Part shown: one piece after another, positions 18,106 to 26,412 of the stretch
Numbering within the stretch: position 1 is the first letter of the stretch
Layout: the number at the start of each line of letters is the position of its first letter
Source of the DNA: an uncultured Nitrospira sp.
GTDB taxonomy: Bacteria > Nitrospirota > Nitrospiria > Nitrospirales > Nitrospiraceae
Assembly: GCA_902500995.1 (NCBI GenBank)
Contig: CABVSR010000025.1
Location: 1 to 58,577 of the forward strand
Direction of reading: 5' to 3'
DNA: 58,577 nucleotides
Notes under the pieces: generated by a model
The model's input: only the letters and a program-made list of their open reading frames with translations
The model's database searches: none
What the model was told of the DNA's origin: nothing
Position numbers and translations under genes: made by a program

Positions 18106-19696
18106 TGATATTGGCCTCGAGATCGGCCGGGTACAACGCCCACGGCGCCCACGGCTTCCGTTCCATCTTGCGTTGGAGACGCGTCAGGTCTTGCCGGAAT
18201 CGCGCGAAGACGGCTTCCGCTCGCGGCTGACGGTCCGGACGTCCTGGTTCCGCCAAGGCCAGGCGAGCATAATCTTGAAGCAGGGGCGCCCGTACGACAT
18301 TGAGCACATAATTCGAGTTGACCAGCCGCTGGTACACATCCTCCGGCAGCCGGCGGGCGTTACGATAGACCCGCACGGGATGCGTCTCTGCCCACAGTTG
18401 ATAGTTCCATAACTGGGTGCCGAATTGTTCATGCTGCACGGACGCCAGATAGATCAATCGGGCCACCACTCGTGCTAATGCCGCACAGGTCAGCGGAGTC
18501 GATGCGACGCCGGTCCCGTTCGGCAACCAGCGATCCAGTTCAGCCAACCAGCTGCGGATCGACTGATCCAGCGCGATCTCCTCGTCCGTAAAGTACAGCC
18601 GCAGATATCGTTCTGCGTGAGCCTGGAACAGCCGAAAGATTCGCCGGCAGTTCGAGAACGTCGGCATGGGGAGGCCGCTGTCGAGCAGGCCGCGGTGGCG
18701 CGCGTCCTCCTCCGGATCGCATGAGCGTAGAGTGAAGTGCTCACTGGTTTTGTCGATCAGCTGGCACAGCCCCGAATAGGTCAGGCTGTAGATGGCCTCA
18801 AAGTCGCCCTCGGGCATCAGTTGCCCGAGGATGGCCAGCCGATTACTCGCATGCGTGCCGACCATGTGGGGCCACAGCAGCCGGCACAGGGCATGATCCG
18901 GTGCCAGGTGATTGCGGGTGGCGGCTGAGAAATATTCCCCTCCGACCATGTGCGTCCAGGTCCAATGCCGCACCAGCGCCGTGTGGGTCGTGGCGGCGCA
19001 GAGGGCAATCCGCGTCGCCAGAGGCCAGTTCGCGTCGCCGGGGCGGATGGACCCGAGTTCACAGCGTATCCGCAGGGGATGGAGTGCGGCGCGCCGGGAA
19101 TCTGCCCGGAACAACACATGGGCCCAGGGCGCATAGAGGTCCGGCTGGTGGCTGTATGAACTGAGCTCTTGCAAATCCCATTCGAAGTCATTGGAGCTGC
19201 CCTGCACCCGGCGGAGATAGCCCGCATAGGGGCCCCGGAGGGCCAGCGTTCCCAGATCGGGAAGGCCTTGCAGTTCGATCGGCAAGGCCGGAGGACGCAG
19301 CATCCGTTGCGGATCGAGTCGGAGCGCAGACGCCTGTTGCAGGACTGTCTGACGATGGCCTCGGCTGTAGGCCTTGTCCAGGGCCTGCTGGGGATTGACG
19401 GCAATCCCGGGCCTTCCCGCTTGCATAGGAGAAATCCACGCGCACAGCTGCGCAAGAAAGCGCATCATTCCCTCGGCACCCGACTGCCGTTCATCGTGCG
19501 GGACCTGCTCGGCGATGCGTAAGCCCGAAACGGGGATGGCGGGAAAGGCGTCCGTGAGCGGAATCAGGGTCACTGGTGATCGCCGCGGAGCCACCATCGT
19601 CACGTCTTGGGGACGAGTCTTGCGAAATTTTATTCGGGTGATGCCGTTCCAAAGACCGTTACGGATCATCCATTGCAACGATGTGATCAGGGACAT
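18098..19696 (-). CDS. Lipoxygenase-like protein with altered metal ligands
   Basis: 532 residues from the Met at 19696 (AGAGGATG before it); a start at 19732 is possible. The LOX core is clear: RHWTWTHMVGGEYFSAATRN, then HALCRLLWPHMVGTHASNRLA, matching the family's HWLxTH...RxLxxxHPxxxLLxPHxxxT...N. His244 and His249 are the first two iron ligands; His422 in YLASVQHEQFG is the third. The fourth ligand (Asn, His or Ser four residues on) is Gly426, and the C-terminal Ile that binds iron is Ala. It may bind metal differently or have another activity. The gene sits between a cyclooxygenase-like gene and a sensor kinase, pointing to fatty-acid oxidation. Shorter than plant LOX, with no PLAT domain. 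Confidence 0.75.
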   Translation of the reverse strand: MSLITSLQWMIRNGLWNGITRIKFRKTRPQDVTMVAPRRSPVTLIPLTDAFPAIPVSGLRIAEQVPHDERQSGAEGMMRFLAQLCAWISPMQAGRPGIAVNPQQALDKAYSRGHRQTVLQQASALRLDPQRMLRPPALPIELQGLPDLGTLALRGPYAGYLRRVQGSSNDFEWDLQELSSYSHQPDLYAPWAHVLFRADSRRAALHPLRIRCELGSIRPGDANWPLATRIALCAATTHTALVRHWTWTHMVGGEYFSAATRNHLAPDHALCRLLWPHMVGTHASNRLAILGQLMPEGDFEAIYSLTYSGLCQLIDKTSEHFTLRSCDPEEDARHRGLLDSGLPMPTFSNCRRIFRLFQAHAERYLRLYFTDEEIALDQSIRSWLAELDRWLPNGTGVASTPLTCAALARVVARLIYLASVQHEQFGTQLWNYQLWAETHPVRVYRNARRLPEDVYQRLVNSNYVLNVVRAPLLQDYARLALAEPGRPDRQPRAEAVFARFRQDLTRLQRKMERKPWAPWALYPADLEANINA

Positions 19697-19775
19697 CGGA
19701 CATCCTCTCTGAGGAAGCGAGAACGGCGGCAATCAGCGGGAGAGACCGTCTGTTCGAGCTCCTCCTCCATAGGTC

Positions 19776-19977
19776 TACCAGGATGTTGAAAAAGCCCTCC
19801 AGCTTTGTTCTCGCGTCGTTCAGCGGCTCAACGTACCCAGAGTACGCTTCGCCGCTTCACTTGCTGCGGCCGCGCTGGACGGCCATTTTGAACATCCTGA
19901 GCGCAGGCCTGCACGTTCTCACACGGTGGAGTCTTGCTTTCCAGAGACCCTCCAAATAGCTTTTCAACAGCCTGTTA
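19776..19977. repeat. MITE-like inverted-end element, copy 2
   Basis: 202 bp flanked by TA on both sides. Left TA-CCAGGATGTTGAAAAAG, right CTTTTCAACAGCCTGT-TA. The right TA forms part of the stop codon (TAA, minus strand) of the haem dioxygenase. It separates that gene from the lipoxygenase-like gene, whose start is 80 bases away. Confidence 0.7.
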
Positions 19978-21810
19978 GTGCGTCGCCGGCTGATGAACGT
20001 TGTGCCAGGGGAGGAACGGATTCCCGAGGCCTCGCAGGGCCGGCGCGAGCGACGGATAGTGACGCAGCAACACGCTCGTCAAGTCCTGGTTCTGCACCCA
20101 GTCGATGCCGGCTGGCGTGTAGACCTCCGGTCGAAAGTCCGCGGTGAAAAACCGATCGCTTTTGAGACGGCGCGGAGCCATCAAGGTAAAAATTCGGAAG
20201 GCCGTGTCGCTGATGGCAAAACCGGGCGGCGGTTCCTCGGCATAGAGGCCGACCATGAGATCCAGCCGTTCAAGGTCGCCTTGATACAGATCGTTCAGCT
20301 TTTTGGCCCATTCGAGATTCAATGCTTCGAAACTCTTGATCGGTTTCATGCGAAGCATGCGCCGGAAGGCATTGTAGCGAGGCACCCCGCGTTCCCGATC
20401 GCGGAAGATGTCGATGGCGGCGACGTCGAGGATCTCCGGATCCCCGTTCGGCAAGGGCTTGATGCGGCGAATCTCCTGCAGAAAGCGCGGGAAGTTGCCG
20501 AGCGTCAATTGCCCCGGATGAGCCAGGCCGAAGGAAAACCACACATTGTCGATGCCGACCTCGTCGATCGTGGATCGCGTCTGGTTGCCTTGGATGTCGG
20601 GGAACGCTTTGTAATGACTGAAGGTCGAATCGGTCAACGAATAGAAGCGGTACTCATCGGGGATTAGCGGGTGCAGCCGATAGACCGCGGCAAATTCCTC
20701 CGTCATCGAAAAGGGCGCCGCATGATGCTCGGTAGGGGAGCCGGGAATGCCGCTCCATACTTCGCTGTTGCTGAGCCGCCCCATGCGAGTCCGGATCTGT
20801 TTGCCGAGCAGCCCCCACCAGTTGGCCTTCATGCCGCTGTCGAGCGTGGGATGTTGCAGCAAGGCCGGCGTCCACTCCACGGTATGAATCTTTGCGATCA
20901 GGGCGGCATTGATCAGGCGAGCTTTCTGAAACAGTTGCTCATCCGTCCAGGAGGGATAACGCTGGAGCAGCATCTCGCAGATGGCGTTGTGTTCCAAGGC
21001 GAAGAGCGTATGAAACAGGCTGAGGCCGATCCAGTAGTTGTCGTTGAATCCGGTGAGGTCGATGCCCGGGAGCGCCCCGTCGAGCGCCTCCATGGAAGGC
21101 AGCCGTCCCTGGGTCACCGTGAGCTTTCCCTCTCGGTGTGAGCGGACATCCAGTTGCCGCTGCGCGCTGCTGCCATATAGCTGCGACGCATCCCACCAAT
21201 GGGTTTCCGTGTTGAGAAAGATGGGCACCTGTGCCGGGCATCCGGCTCGTGCGCGCTGGGCTGCCTTCGTGCGGCGCACCTTCATGGGATGGTCATGCCA
21301 TAGATCGCCTTCGGCCAAAGCGATCGGGGCGGAGGCGTCATCTTCCTGCTCGTGGCCGAACCAGTCGTGAACCTGAAATTGGATCCAGGCGGCGGCCAGG
21401 AGATTCAGAGAGGTGGCCGGAATAAATTGGGTCCGGGTCATGAGCAGCCGGCTGATCTCGCGCGGGCTCGGTGTGTCGAGGCCCGGTTCGGGAGACGCGG
21501 AGATGAGGTCGAGCGGCGCATTTCGGCCGAAGGGACATCCAGCCTTACCCATCGAAGGAGCCTGAAGATCGTTGTGTGATCCGTCGGCCCGCCGTTCCTC
21601 GAGGTCCTTACGGTGAAACGGGCAGGGGGCTGCCCCGGTTCCAGCGACGAGGGGGCCTGTGTCGAACAGGTTCCAGCGCCGCAGGTCATGCCGGAGCGCG
21701 ATCAAATTGCCGATGCCGAGATACTTCGGAAGACGATGCCAGGGGAGAACGCGGTTGAGCTGCCGGTAGCACCATGCCAGGATGTGTAACGCGCGATCCT
21801 TGCGCTTCAT
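19975..21810 (-). CDS. Animal-haem-peroxidase family fatty-acid dioxygenase (COX/alpha-DOX-like)
   Basis: 611 residues. Haem peroxidase fold of the cyclooxygenase/alpha-dioxygenase type: distal His148 in IQFQVHDWFGHEQ, HWWDASQLYG, FALEHNAICEMLLQRYP, proximal haem His380 in VYRLHPLIPDEY, and GVPRYNAFRRMLRMKPIKSF. Tyr377 lies three residues before the proximal His, exactly as the catalytic Tyr385 of cyclooxygenase (YxxH), so a tyrosyl-radical dioxygenase is more likely than a simple peroxidase. Expected substrate is a fatty acid. A Cys-rich patch (APCPFHRKD, AGCPFGRN) in the N-terminal 100 residues is unusual. Same strand as the lipoxygenase-like gene and kinase; the repeat element between them may limit read-through. 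Confidence 0.85.
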   Translation of the reverse strand: MKRKDRALHILAWCYRQLNRVLPWHRLPKYLGIGNLIALRHDLRRWNLFDTGPLVAGTGAAPCPFHRKDLEERRADGSHNDLQAPSMGKAGCPFGRNAPLDLISASPEPGLDTPSPREISRLLMTRTQFIPATSLNLLAAAWIQFQVHDWFGHEQEDDASAPIALAEGDLWHDHPMKVRRTKAAQRARAGCPAQVPIFLNTETHWWDASQLYGSSAQRQLDVRSHREGKLTVTQGRLPSMEALDGALPGIDLTGFNDNYWIGLSLFHTLFALEHNAICEMLLQRYPSWTDEQLFQKARLINAALIAKIHTVEWTPALLQHPTLDSGMKANWWGLLGKQIRTRMGRLSNSEVWSGIPGSPTEHHAAPFSMTEEFAAVYRLHPLIPDEYRFYSLTDSTFSHYKAFPDIQGNQTRSTIDEVGIDNVWFSFGLAHPGQLTLGNFPRFLQEIRRIKPLPNGDPEILDVAAIDIFRDRERGVPRYNAFRRMLRMKPIKSFEALNLEWAKKLNDLYQGDLERLDLMVGLYAEEPPPGFAISDTAFRIFTLMAPRRLKSDRFFTADFRPEVYTPAGIDWVQNQDLTSVLLRHYPSLAPALRGLGNPFLPWHNVHQPATH

Positions 21811-22178
21811 GGGGGCCTCGTGCCGGGGAGGGCGTGACGGTTACGGTGGTGATGCTTGAATCTGCGTGATCATCTACTCAGCTCTTTTTGAAAAGGTGCG
21901 CTCGTTCATGAAATCTGTTTGGTCGGAAGGCAAGGGACGTACCTCGTCTTCGACGCCGCAGCAGCACCAGCGCCGGGATCGGACTCGTGAGTTCTGACAG
22001 GGGCTTAGGAACGGCCGTTTGTCTCAGGGCGCTAGAGCCGGATAGGCCGAGCCCTTCTGCTCGGCAGCGCGAGGTATCCGTTTTGATACAGGCTCAGTCT
22101 AAAAGGATACAGCGGGGACGATCGCTTTGAGCGACGAGAACCTGCCCGCGTGCTGCAAGGAAGCTGAGGAGGTCTGAC
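21811..22178. other. Intergenic region, 368 bp, between divergent genes
   Basis: Divergent upstream regions of the haem dioxygenase (minus) and the Nudix gene (plus). A perfect 7-bp hairpin (GCCGAGC/GCTCGGC) is at 22046-22065 and a dyad at 22074-22110. No gene seen; the minus-strand frame crossing it reads as a shadow of the Nudix gene. Confidence 0.45.
22074..22110. promoter_or_regulatory. Dyad with weak promoter match before the Nudix gene
   Basis: GTATCCGTTTT and AAAAGGATAC pair with one bulge. TTGATA at 22083 and GATACA at 22106 are 17 bases apart, a weak sigma-70 match inside the dyad. Confidence 0.25.
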
Positions 22179-22643
22179 ATGTCCAAGAAACTCAGTGCGG
22201 GGCTCCTGCTCTATCGCCAATGCGAAGGACGATTGGAAGTTTTCTTGGTTCATCCTGGCGGCCCGTTTTGGGCGAAGAAAGATGCCGAGGCATGGTCGAT
22301 TCCAAAAGGTGAATATGAGGAAGGTGAAGATCCGGAGGCAGTCGCGCGGCGTGAATTTACCGAAGAAACGGGCGGCGAGCTGCCGGGCCTCCTTCAACCT
22401 CTGGCGCCGGTCAAGCAACCAAGCGGCAAGCTGATCTCGGCCTGGGCCGTGGAAGGCGACTTCGATCCGGCGACCCTGAAAAGCAATACGTTTCCGCTCG
22501 AATGGCCACCCCGCTCCGGCAAGGTTCAACAGTTCCCCGAAGTCGACCGCGGCGCATGGTTCGATATCCCTACCGCGTGTGAAAAGATTCTTGCCGGGCA
22601 GCGGCCGTTTCTTGAGCAATTGCTGCACGTGGCGAAGCCGTGA
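22179..22643 (+). CDS. Nudix hydrolase
   Basis: 154 residues. The Nudix box is complete: GEYEEGEDPEAVARREFTEE plus TGGE, fitting Gx5Ex7REUxEExGU, near residues 46-68. The N-terminus SAGLLLYR and WSIPKGEY resemble the NTP pyrophosphohydrolase/diadenosine polyphosphatase type. Family reaction is hydrolysis of nucleoside diphosphates linked to another group; substrate not predictable. A GAGGAGG ribosome site precedes the ATG. It stands alone, divergent from the haem dioxygenase. Confidence 0.9.
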   Translation: MSKKLSAGLLLYRQCEGRLEVFLVHPGGPFWAKKDAEAWSIPKGEYEEGEDPEAVARREFTEETGGELPGLLQPLAPVKQPSGKLISAWAVEGDFDPATLKSNTFPLEWPPRSGKVQQFPEVDRGAWFDIPTACEKILAGQRPFLEQLLHVAKP

Positions 22644-22797
22644 GTTTCGGGTGGTAGCTACTGATGCCTGCCGCCGGGGGAGCGACACACTCAGGCCTCT
22701 CCAGCTACAGCCGTAGATCGCCCGATTGCTTCTGCCCATTCGCGCTGCGTATCTTGCTCCGGACACCGACCTGCATACAGATTCCTGAGAGGGCAAC

Positions 22798-23148
22798 ATG
22801 GATTTGGAGAATAAATCCGACGCGGAAATTCTGGCGATTGCCGATCCCATCATGGACAATCTGATGGAGGCCTCGACCGCCATCGACCACGAACGCCATG
22901 TCCGGGACTTTACCGATCGGCTGAAAGCGATTGTGACGAAAGACTATCTGGAGCGAGTGTGCCGGCAGTATCAAGCCGAAAAGGGGTTCTTCGGGGCGAG
23001 AGAACTCGTCGCCATCTTTCGCCGCCCCGGTTCCATCGCCATCGTGTGGAAACAGCAGTTCTCAAACTCGCCCGGTGACTACGTCGCCGAAATGGTTCTC
23101 GTGCAGCAGGGCTCCCGCTACCTCGTCGATCATGTGTTTGTGCTGTGA
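22798..23148 (+). CDS. Small uncharacterised soluble protein
   Basis: 116 residues, no signal or membrane segment. The N-terminal half is helical and acidic (DAEILAIADPIMDNLMEAS), and the C-terminal half looks like beta strands (ARELVAIFRRPGSIAIVWKQ, DYVAEMVLVQQGSRYLVDHV), similar in layout to small alpha+beta NTF2-like folds. The ATG is preceded by GAGAGGGCAAC. I do not recognise the family. Protein-like composition and start context make it likely real. Confidence 0.6.
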   Translation: MDLENKSDAEILAIADPIMDNLMEASTAIDHERHVRDFTDRLKAIVTKDYLERVCRQYQAEKGFFGARELVAIFRRPGSIAIVWKQQFSNSPGDYVAEMVLVQQGSRYLVDHVFVL

Positions 23149-23259
23149 GTTGCCCATCTCGACTATACAGGCATTTGTCCTGGGTGATGTATTCACCTGT
23201 GCGTGGAAGGGTTTAAGCTGGTCGTTGCGGCAAAGATCATAAACAGGTAGATTAAGCGA

Positions 23260-23481
23260 ATGATGTTGGACCGAATTCAGATAGATCCGCGTGTGTGTGG
23301 TGGAAAAGCCACGATTCGGGGTCTTCGCATCACAGTAGATTTTGTACTCAAGTTGTTAGGTGATGGGTACACGGCTGCTGATATTGCGCGGGAGTATCCA
23401 GAACTCCAAGTTGAGGATGTGTATCAGGCGGCGAAGTATGGCGCGTGGCTTGCCAGCGAGCGCATCTCCGCTGCTTCATGA
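23260..23481 (+). CDS. DUF433-family antitoxin
   Basis: 73 residues. The sequence RIQIDPRVCGGKATIRGLRI, then VDFVLKLLGDGYTAADIAREYPEL, is the DUF433 signature (winged-helix DNA-binding antitoxin, VapB45-like). Such genes are normally followed by a DUF5615 PIN-like toxin. Here an ATGA overlap leads into a 26-codon remnant of such a toxin, so this antitoxin is probably orphaned. Confidence 0.85.
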   Translation: MMLDRIQIDPRVCGGKATIRGLRITVDFVLKLLGDGYTAADIAREYPELQVEDVYQAAKYGAWLASERISAAS

Positions 23482-23558
23482 GGCTATTGGCCGATCTGCA
23501 CATCGCTCCCCGGTTTGATAGAGATAACATCCTGCTATCATGTCGGTCTTATAATTAG
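23478..23558 (+). pseudogene. Truncated DUF5615-like toxin remnant
   Basis: Starts with an ATGA overlap on the DUF433 stop codon, the usual arrangement for this pair. The first residues MRLLADLHIAPRF match the family's opening (M-x-LLADxxIxPR), but the frame ends after 26 codons at a TAG, just before the ribosome site of the next antitoxin. The rest of the PIN-like toxin is missing. It is too short to rely on family matching alone; the overlap and position support it. Confidence 0.5.
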
Positions 23559-23567
23559 GAGGCCGTT

Positions 23568-23801
23568 ATGGCTCAGGTCCTTGTGCGGCAACTTGATAGC
23601 AATGTCATTGGTCGGTTGAAGAAACGGGCGAAGGAGCATGGCCGCTCTTTGCAGTCCGAAGTGAAGACGATTCTAGAAGAAGCGGTGCCGGACTATGAAG
23701 CGGCCTGGAAGCGAATCGAGAGATTTCGTGTGCGACTCAGGAAGTCCGGAAAGACATTCAAGAATAGTGCTGACCTTATCCGGGAAGACCGCGATCGGTG
23801 A
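23568..23801 (+). CDS. Ribbon-helix-helix antitoxin (FitA/VapB-like)
   Basis: 77 residues. The N-terminus is an RHH DNA-binding domain of the FitA type: MAQVLVRQLDSNVIGRLKKR then HGRSLQSEVKTILEEAV. The C-terminal 30 residues (FRVRLRKSGKTFKNSADLIR) should wrap the toxin. A perfect AGGAGG ribosome site is present, and the stop overlaps the toxin start (GTGA). It probably represses its own operon. Confidence 0.88.
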   Translation: MAQVLVRQLDSNVIGRLKKRAKEHGRSLQSEVKTILEEAVPDYEAAWKRIERFRVRLRKSGKTFKNSADLIREDRDR

Positions 23802-24220
23802 GCGGCTATGTCGTCGATGCCAGTGTCGCGATTAAATGGTTCATCCCTGAAATTCATTCTGATGCCGCACTCCTCGTGACTCGCCTTCATGAACACCTTC
23901 ATGTTCCCGCTTTCATGGTCATGGAACTTGGCAGCGTTATCGCCAAGAAGATTAGGCGAAAAGAGCTCACTCGTGCGGAGGGAAGCACCATCCTCAAGGA
24001 GTTGCGGCATCTTCCGCTCCAGCGACATGCCGACGAGCGACTGTTTCCGGCTGCCTACGAACTCGCATTGGATACGCAGCAGAGTCTGTACGATTGCCTC
24101 TACCTTGCCCTCGCAGAAGTCGTTGAGGGACGATTGATCACGGCCGACCGGAAGTTCTATAAGGCGTTGGCTGCTCACCCGTTGCATGACCGTCTCCTGT
24201 GGGTGGAGGATCTGGAGTAA
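23798..24220 (+). CDS. VapC-type PIN-domain toxin
   Basis: 140 residues, GTG start overlapping the antitoxin stop by 4 bases. PIN-domain acidic residues are visible: Asp in YVVDASVAIKWF, Glu in VMELGSVI, Asp in SLYDCLYLALAE and Asp in LITADRKFY. Family activity is Mg-dependent RNase; target RNA unknown. Forms a complete toxin-antitoxin pair with the gene at 23568. Confidence 0.9.
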   Translation: MSGYVVDASVAIKWFIPEIHSDAALLVTRLHEHLHVPAFMVMELGSVIAKKIRRKELTRAEGSTILKELRHLPLQRHADERLFPAAYELALDTQQSLYDCLYLALAEVVEGRLITADRKFYKALAAHPLHDRLLWVEDLE

Positions 24221-24245
24221 CAGACCAAGCCCACCCTCTCCCTTC

Positions 24246-24893
24246 CTAATCCGCCTTGTTCCCTTGATCGCAGGACAGAGCGGGGCTCATGCGGCCTGCG
24301 TCCCATTTCCAAAACATGCAGAAGTCGGTGCGGTGCGGTTCGTGAAAAATATCCCGGTAGCACACCGCTCCATGGAAGTAGAGCGCTGATTTGGCGGTCT
24401 GGATCGCCGTGATCTCCTCGGCGGTGAAGGGCGTCTCCCGCGCCGTTTCCGCTCGCGGCACCTTGCCCAGGAACCACCGCCGTTTGTCCGGCTGTTGATC
24501 GTCGGGCGGGCAGGTGACCCGTTCAAAGTTCTTGATCAGCGGGTAATCGGCCACGGTGACAAAGGTGTGGATGGCATCGTTGTACGCCGGCGTTCGCCCG
24601 CTGTTTAGTATCGTTTCCCGGACGCGAGGGGGTACACCTTCCTTCAGGGCCCCAGGCCCGGCCGCGCGGACGTTCACGTAGGCTCGTAGTTCGAGTTTGG
24701 CTTCCTGCTGCGAGACGTATTCCTGCCAGGTGGGATACCCCACGAGCGCGCCGACCACCGCCGCAATGACCACACCAGCAAAGATCGCGACCCTGATGTG
24801 AAAACTCCGCTCGTCGGCAGCGGTTGGCGGAGAAGCGGGTTCAGACAACAGGGCGTCCGGGGAGGAAGGGCGGCTCGACTGGTCGGCATCCAT
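24246..24893 (-). CDS. Single-pass membrane protein of unknown function
   Basis: 215 residues from the Met at 24893, chosen because GAGGAGG lies just upstream; the frame is open for 61 more codons but those look non-coding. A Ser/Pro-rich cytosolic N-terminus (about 40 residues) is followed by one membrane helix (about 43-63, VAIFAGVVIAAVVGALVG) and an outer domain with an AKLELRAYVNV strand and three or four Cys (TCPPDD, AVCYRD, DFCMFW, LSCDQG) that could pair as disulfides. The layout resembles many proteobacterial small membrane proteins of unknown role. It is divergent from the amine oxidase gene. Confidence 0.65.
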   Translation of the reverse strand: MDADQSSRPSSPDALLSEPASPPTAADERSFHIRVAIFAGVVIAAVVGALVGYPTWQEYVSQQEAKLELRAYVNVRAAGPGALKEGVPPRVRETILNSGRTPAYNDAIHTFVTVADYPLIKNFERVTCPPDDQQPDKRRWFLGKVPRAETARETPFTAEEITAIQTAKSALYFHGAVCYRDIFHEPHRTDFCMFWKWDAGRMSPALSCDQGNKAD

Positions 24894-25038
24894 ACGGCAC
24901 CTCCTCGTTGAAGGCCGTAGCCTAGCGATTTTATGAGGTCTGATCAAGCAAGGATCCGGAGCGCGGGAGGACTGAACTTGTACCACCAGCGTGAGCACGG
25001 CTTTCCCCGGCTCGCCGAATCGCGTATCGTTGAACGTT

Positions 25039-26412
25039 ATGGGCAACAGCGGCGTACTACGCGGCAGGTCGATCATCGTGGCGGGAGCCGGGCTGGCCGG
25101 ATTGACCGCTGCCGTTCAGCTCCAGCGGCGCGGCGCGCGGGTCACGGTCGTGGAAGCGCGTGATCGCGTCGGTGGCCGGGTGTGGACAAGGCGTGACGGA
25201 TTTTACGACGGACAACATGCCGAGGCGGGGGGCGACCTGATCGACCCGGATCAGGAGGCGATTCGGAGTTTGGCTCACGACCTGGGACTGACACTGTCAC
25301 CGATCTTGCGTGGCGGGTTTGCCTATGTCCGTAAGGCCTCGCGCGCGCCGGTGATTGAGCGGGCGGCGGCGTCCGGCGGCCTGTGGGCGCAATTGGCGCG
25401 CGCAGCGGAGCCCTGGGTGCAGGCCCACGTGGCGAACGAACGCCGGTGGGAAGGCCCGATTGCGCGGCGACTGGCGGACCGGTCGGTTGCGGAGTGGCTC
25501 GACGACATCAAGGCCGACCGGCAGCTCCGCGCGCGGCTCAACGGCATGCGTGGATTTTTCCTGGCCGATCCCGAACAGCTGTCGCTGCTCGCCCTCATCG
25601 ATCAACTGGCTGCGGAATCGTTTGCGTGGGACCATTTTTATCGCATCAAGGGCGGCAACGATCGTCTCGCCGCCGCGCTCGCCGGTGCACTGCGAGAACC
25701 GGTTCACTTCAATTCCATGGTGCAGGCTGTGGCGCAGCGCGGGAGCCAGGTCCGGGTCACCCTTCGCTGCTGCGGCGGGCAGGGCCACATGGCCGCTGAT
25801 GCAGTGGTGCTGGCGCTCCCCGCCACCATCGTCCGGCGGCTCGTCTTCACGCCGCCCTTGCCTGCGCCTCAACGCCACGCCTTCCGAGATCTGCCTTACG
25901 GACCGGCGACGAAGACCCTCCTGCAGTTCGATCGGCGATTCTGGCGACGCGCGGGAAAGCCCCTGGCCTATGGAACCGATTTGCCGATCGGCGCGCTCTG
26001 GGACGGAAACGAAGCGCAGCGGGGACGCAGCGGCATCCTGACCTTGCTCGCGGGCGGCTCCGCGAGTCGTGACACGCAGGACCTCATTGCCAAAGGAGGC
26101 CCGGAAGCGCTGGCGGCGAAGTTGCGGTGGTTGGGAGCGAAGAACGCCGTTTTACGCGCCTCGCATCAGGTGACCTGGGAAGACGATCCATTCGTGCGCG
26201 GTGGGTACGCAGTATTTCCGCCGGGGTATGAGCCGGAGCAACGAGCCTGGTTGTCCAAGCCGCATGGCCGGATCTTGTTTGCCGGCGAACATACCAGCCT
26301 GCGTTGGCAAGGGTATATGAACGGAGCCGTTGAGAGTGGACAGCGGGCCGCGGAAGAAGTCACGATTCTCTTGGTGGAGGCTCGCCGTCGATCACCGGGC
26401 GGCACGCGATAA
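25039..26412 (+). CDS. Flavin-containing amine oxidase-like oxidoreductase
   Basis: 457 residues from the ATG at 25039. The Rossmann motif is SIIVAGAGLAGLTAAVQLQR (GxGxxG) followed by VTVVEARDRVGGRVWT, the GG-doublet motif of the amine oxidase family. The C-terminal FAD contact GRILFAGEHTSLRWQGYMNG is also typical. Family members oxidise amines, or act as desaturases or protoporphyrinogen-oxidase-like enzymes; substrate unknown. The last 53 bases overlap the end of the convergent GNAT gene. Confidence 0.87.
   Translation: MGNSGVLRGRSIIVAGAGLAGLTAAVQLQRRGARVTVVEARDRVGGRVWTRRDGFYDGQHAEAGGDLIDPDQEAIRSLAHDLGLTLSPILRGGFAYVRKASRAPVIERAAASGGLWAQLARAAEPWVQAHVANERRWEGPIARRLADRSVAEWLDDIKADRQLRARLNGMRGFFLADPEQLSLLALIDQLAAESFAWDHFYRIKGGNDRLAAALAGALREPVHFNSMVQAVAQRGSQVRVTLRCCGGQGHMAADAVVLALPATIVRRLVFTPPLPAPQRHAFRDLPYGPATKTLLQFDRRFWRRAGKPLAYGTDLPIGALWDGNEAQRGRSGILTLLAGGSASRDTQDLIAKGGPEALAAKLRWLGAKNAVLRASHQVTWEDDPFVRGGYAVFPPGYEPEQRAWLSKPHGRILFAGEHTSLRWQGYMNGAVESGQRAAEEVTILLVEARRRSPGGTR

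Noticed and set aside
16738-18108. 456-codon plus-strand frame
   Set aside because: Antisense to the hybrid kinase gene, whose domains are unmistakable.
22032-22883. 283-codon minus-strand frame
   Set aside because: Antisense to the complete Nudix gene; no motifs.
23550-23555. Perfect TATAAT before the RHH antitoxin gene
   Set aside because: The transcript start it predicts would fall inside the AGGAGG ribosome site, and no -35 box sits 16-18 bases upstream. Probably chance AT-rich sequence in the toxin remnant.
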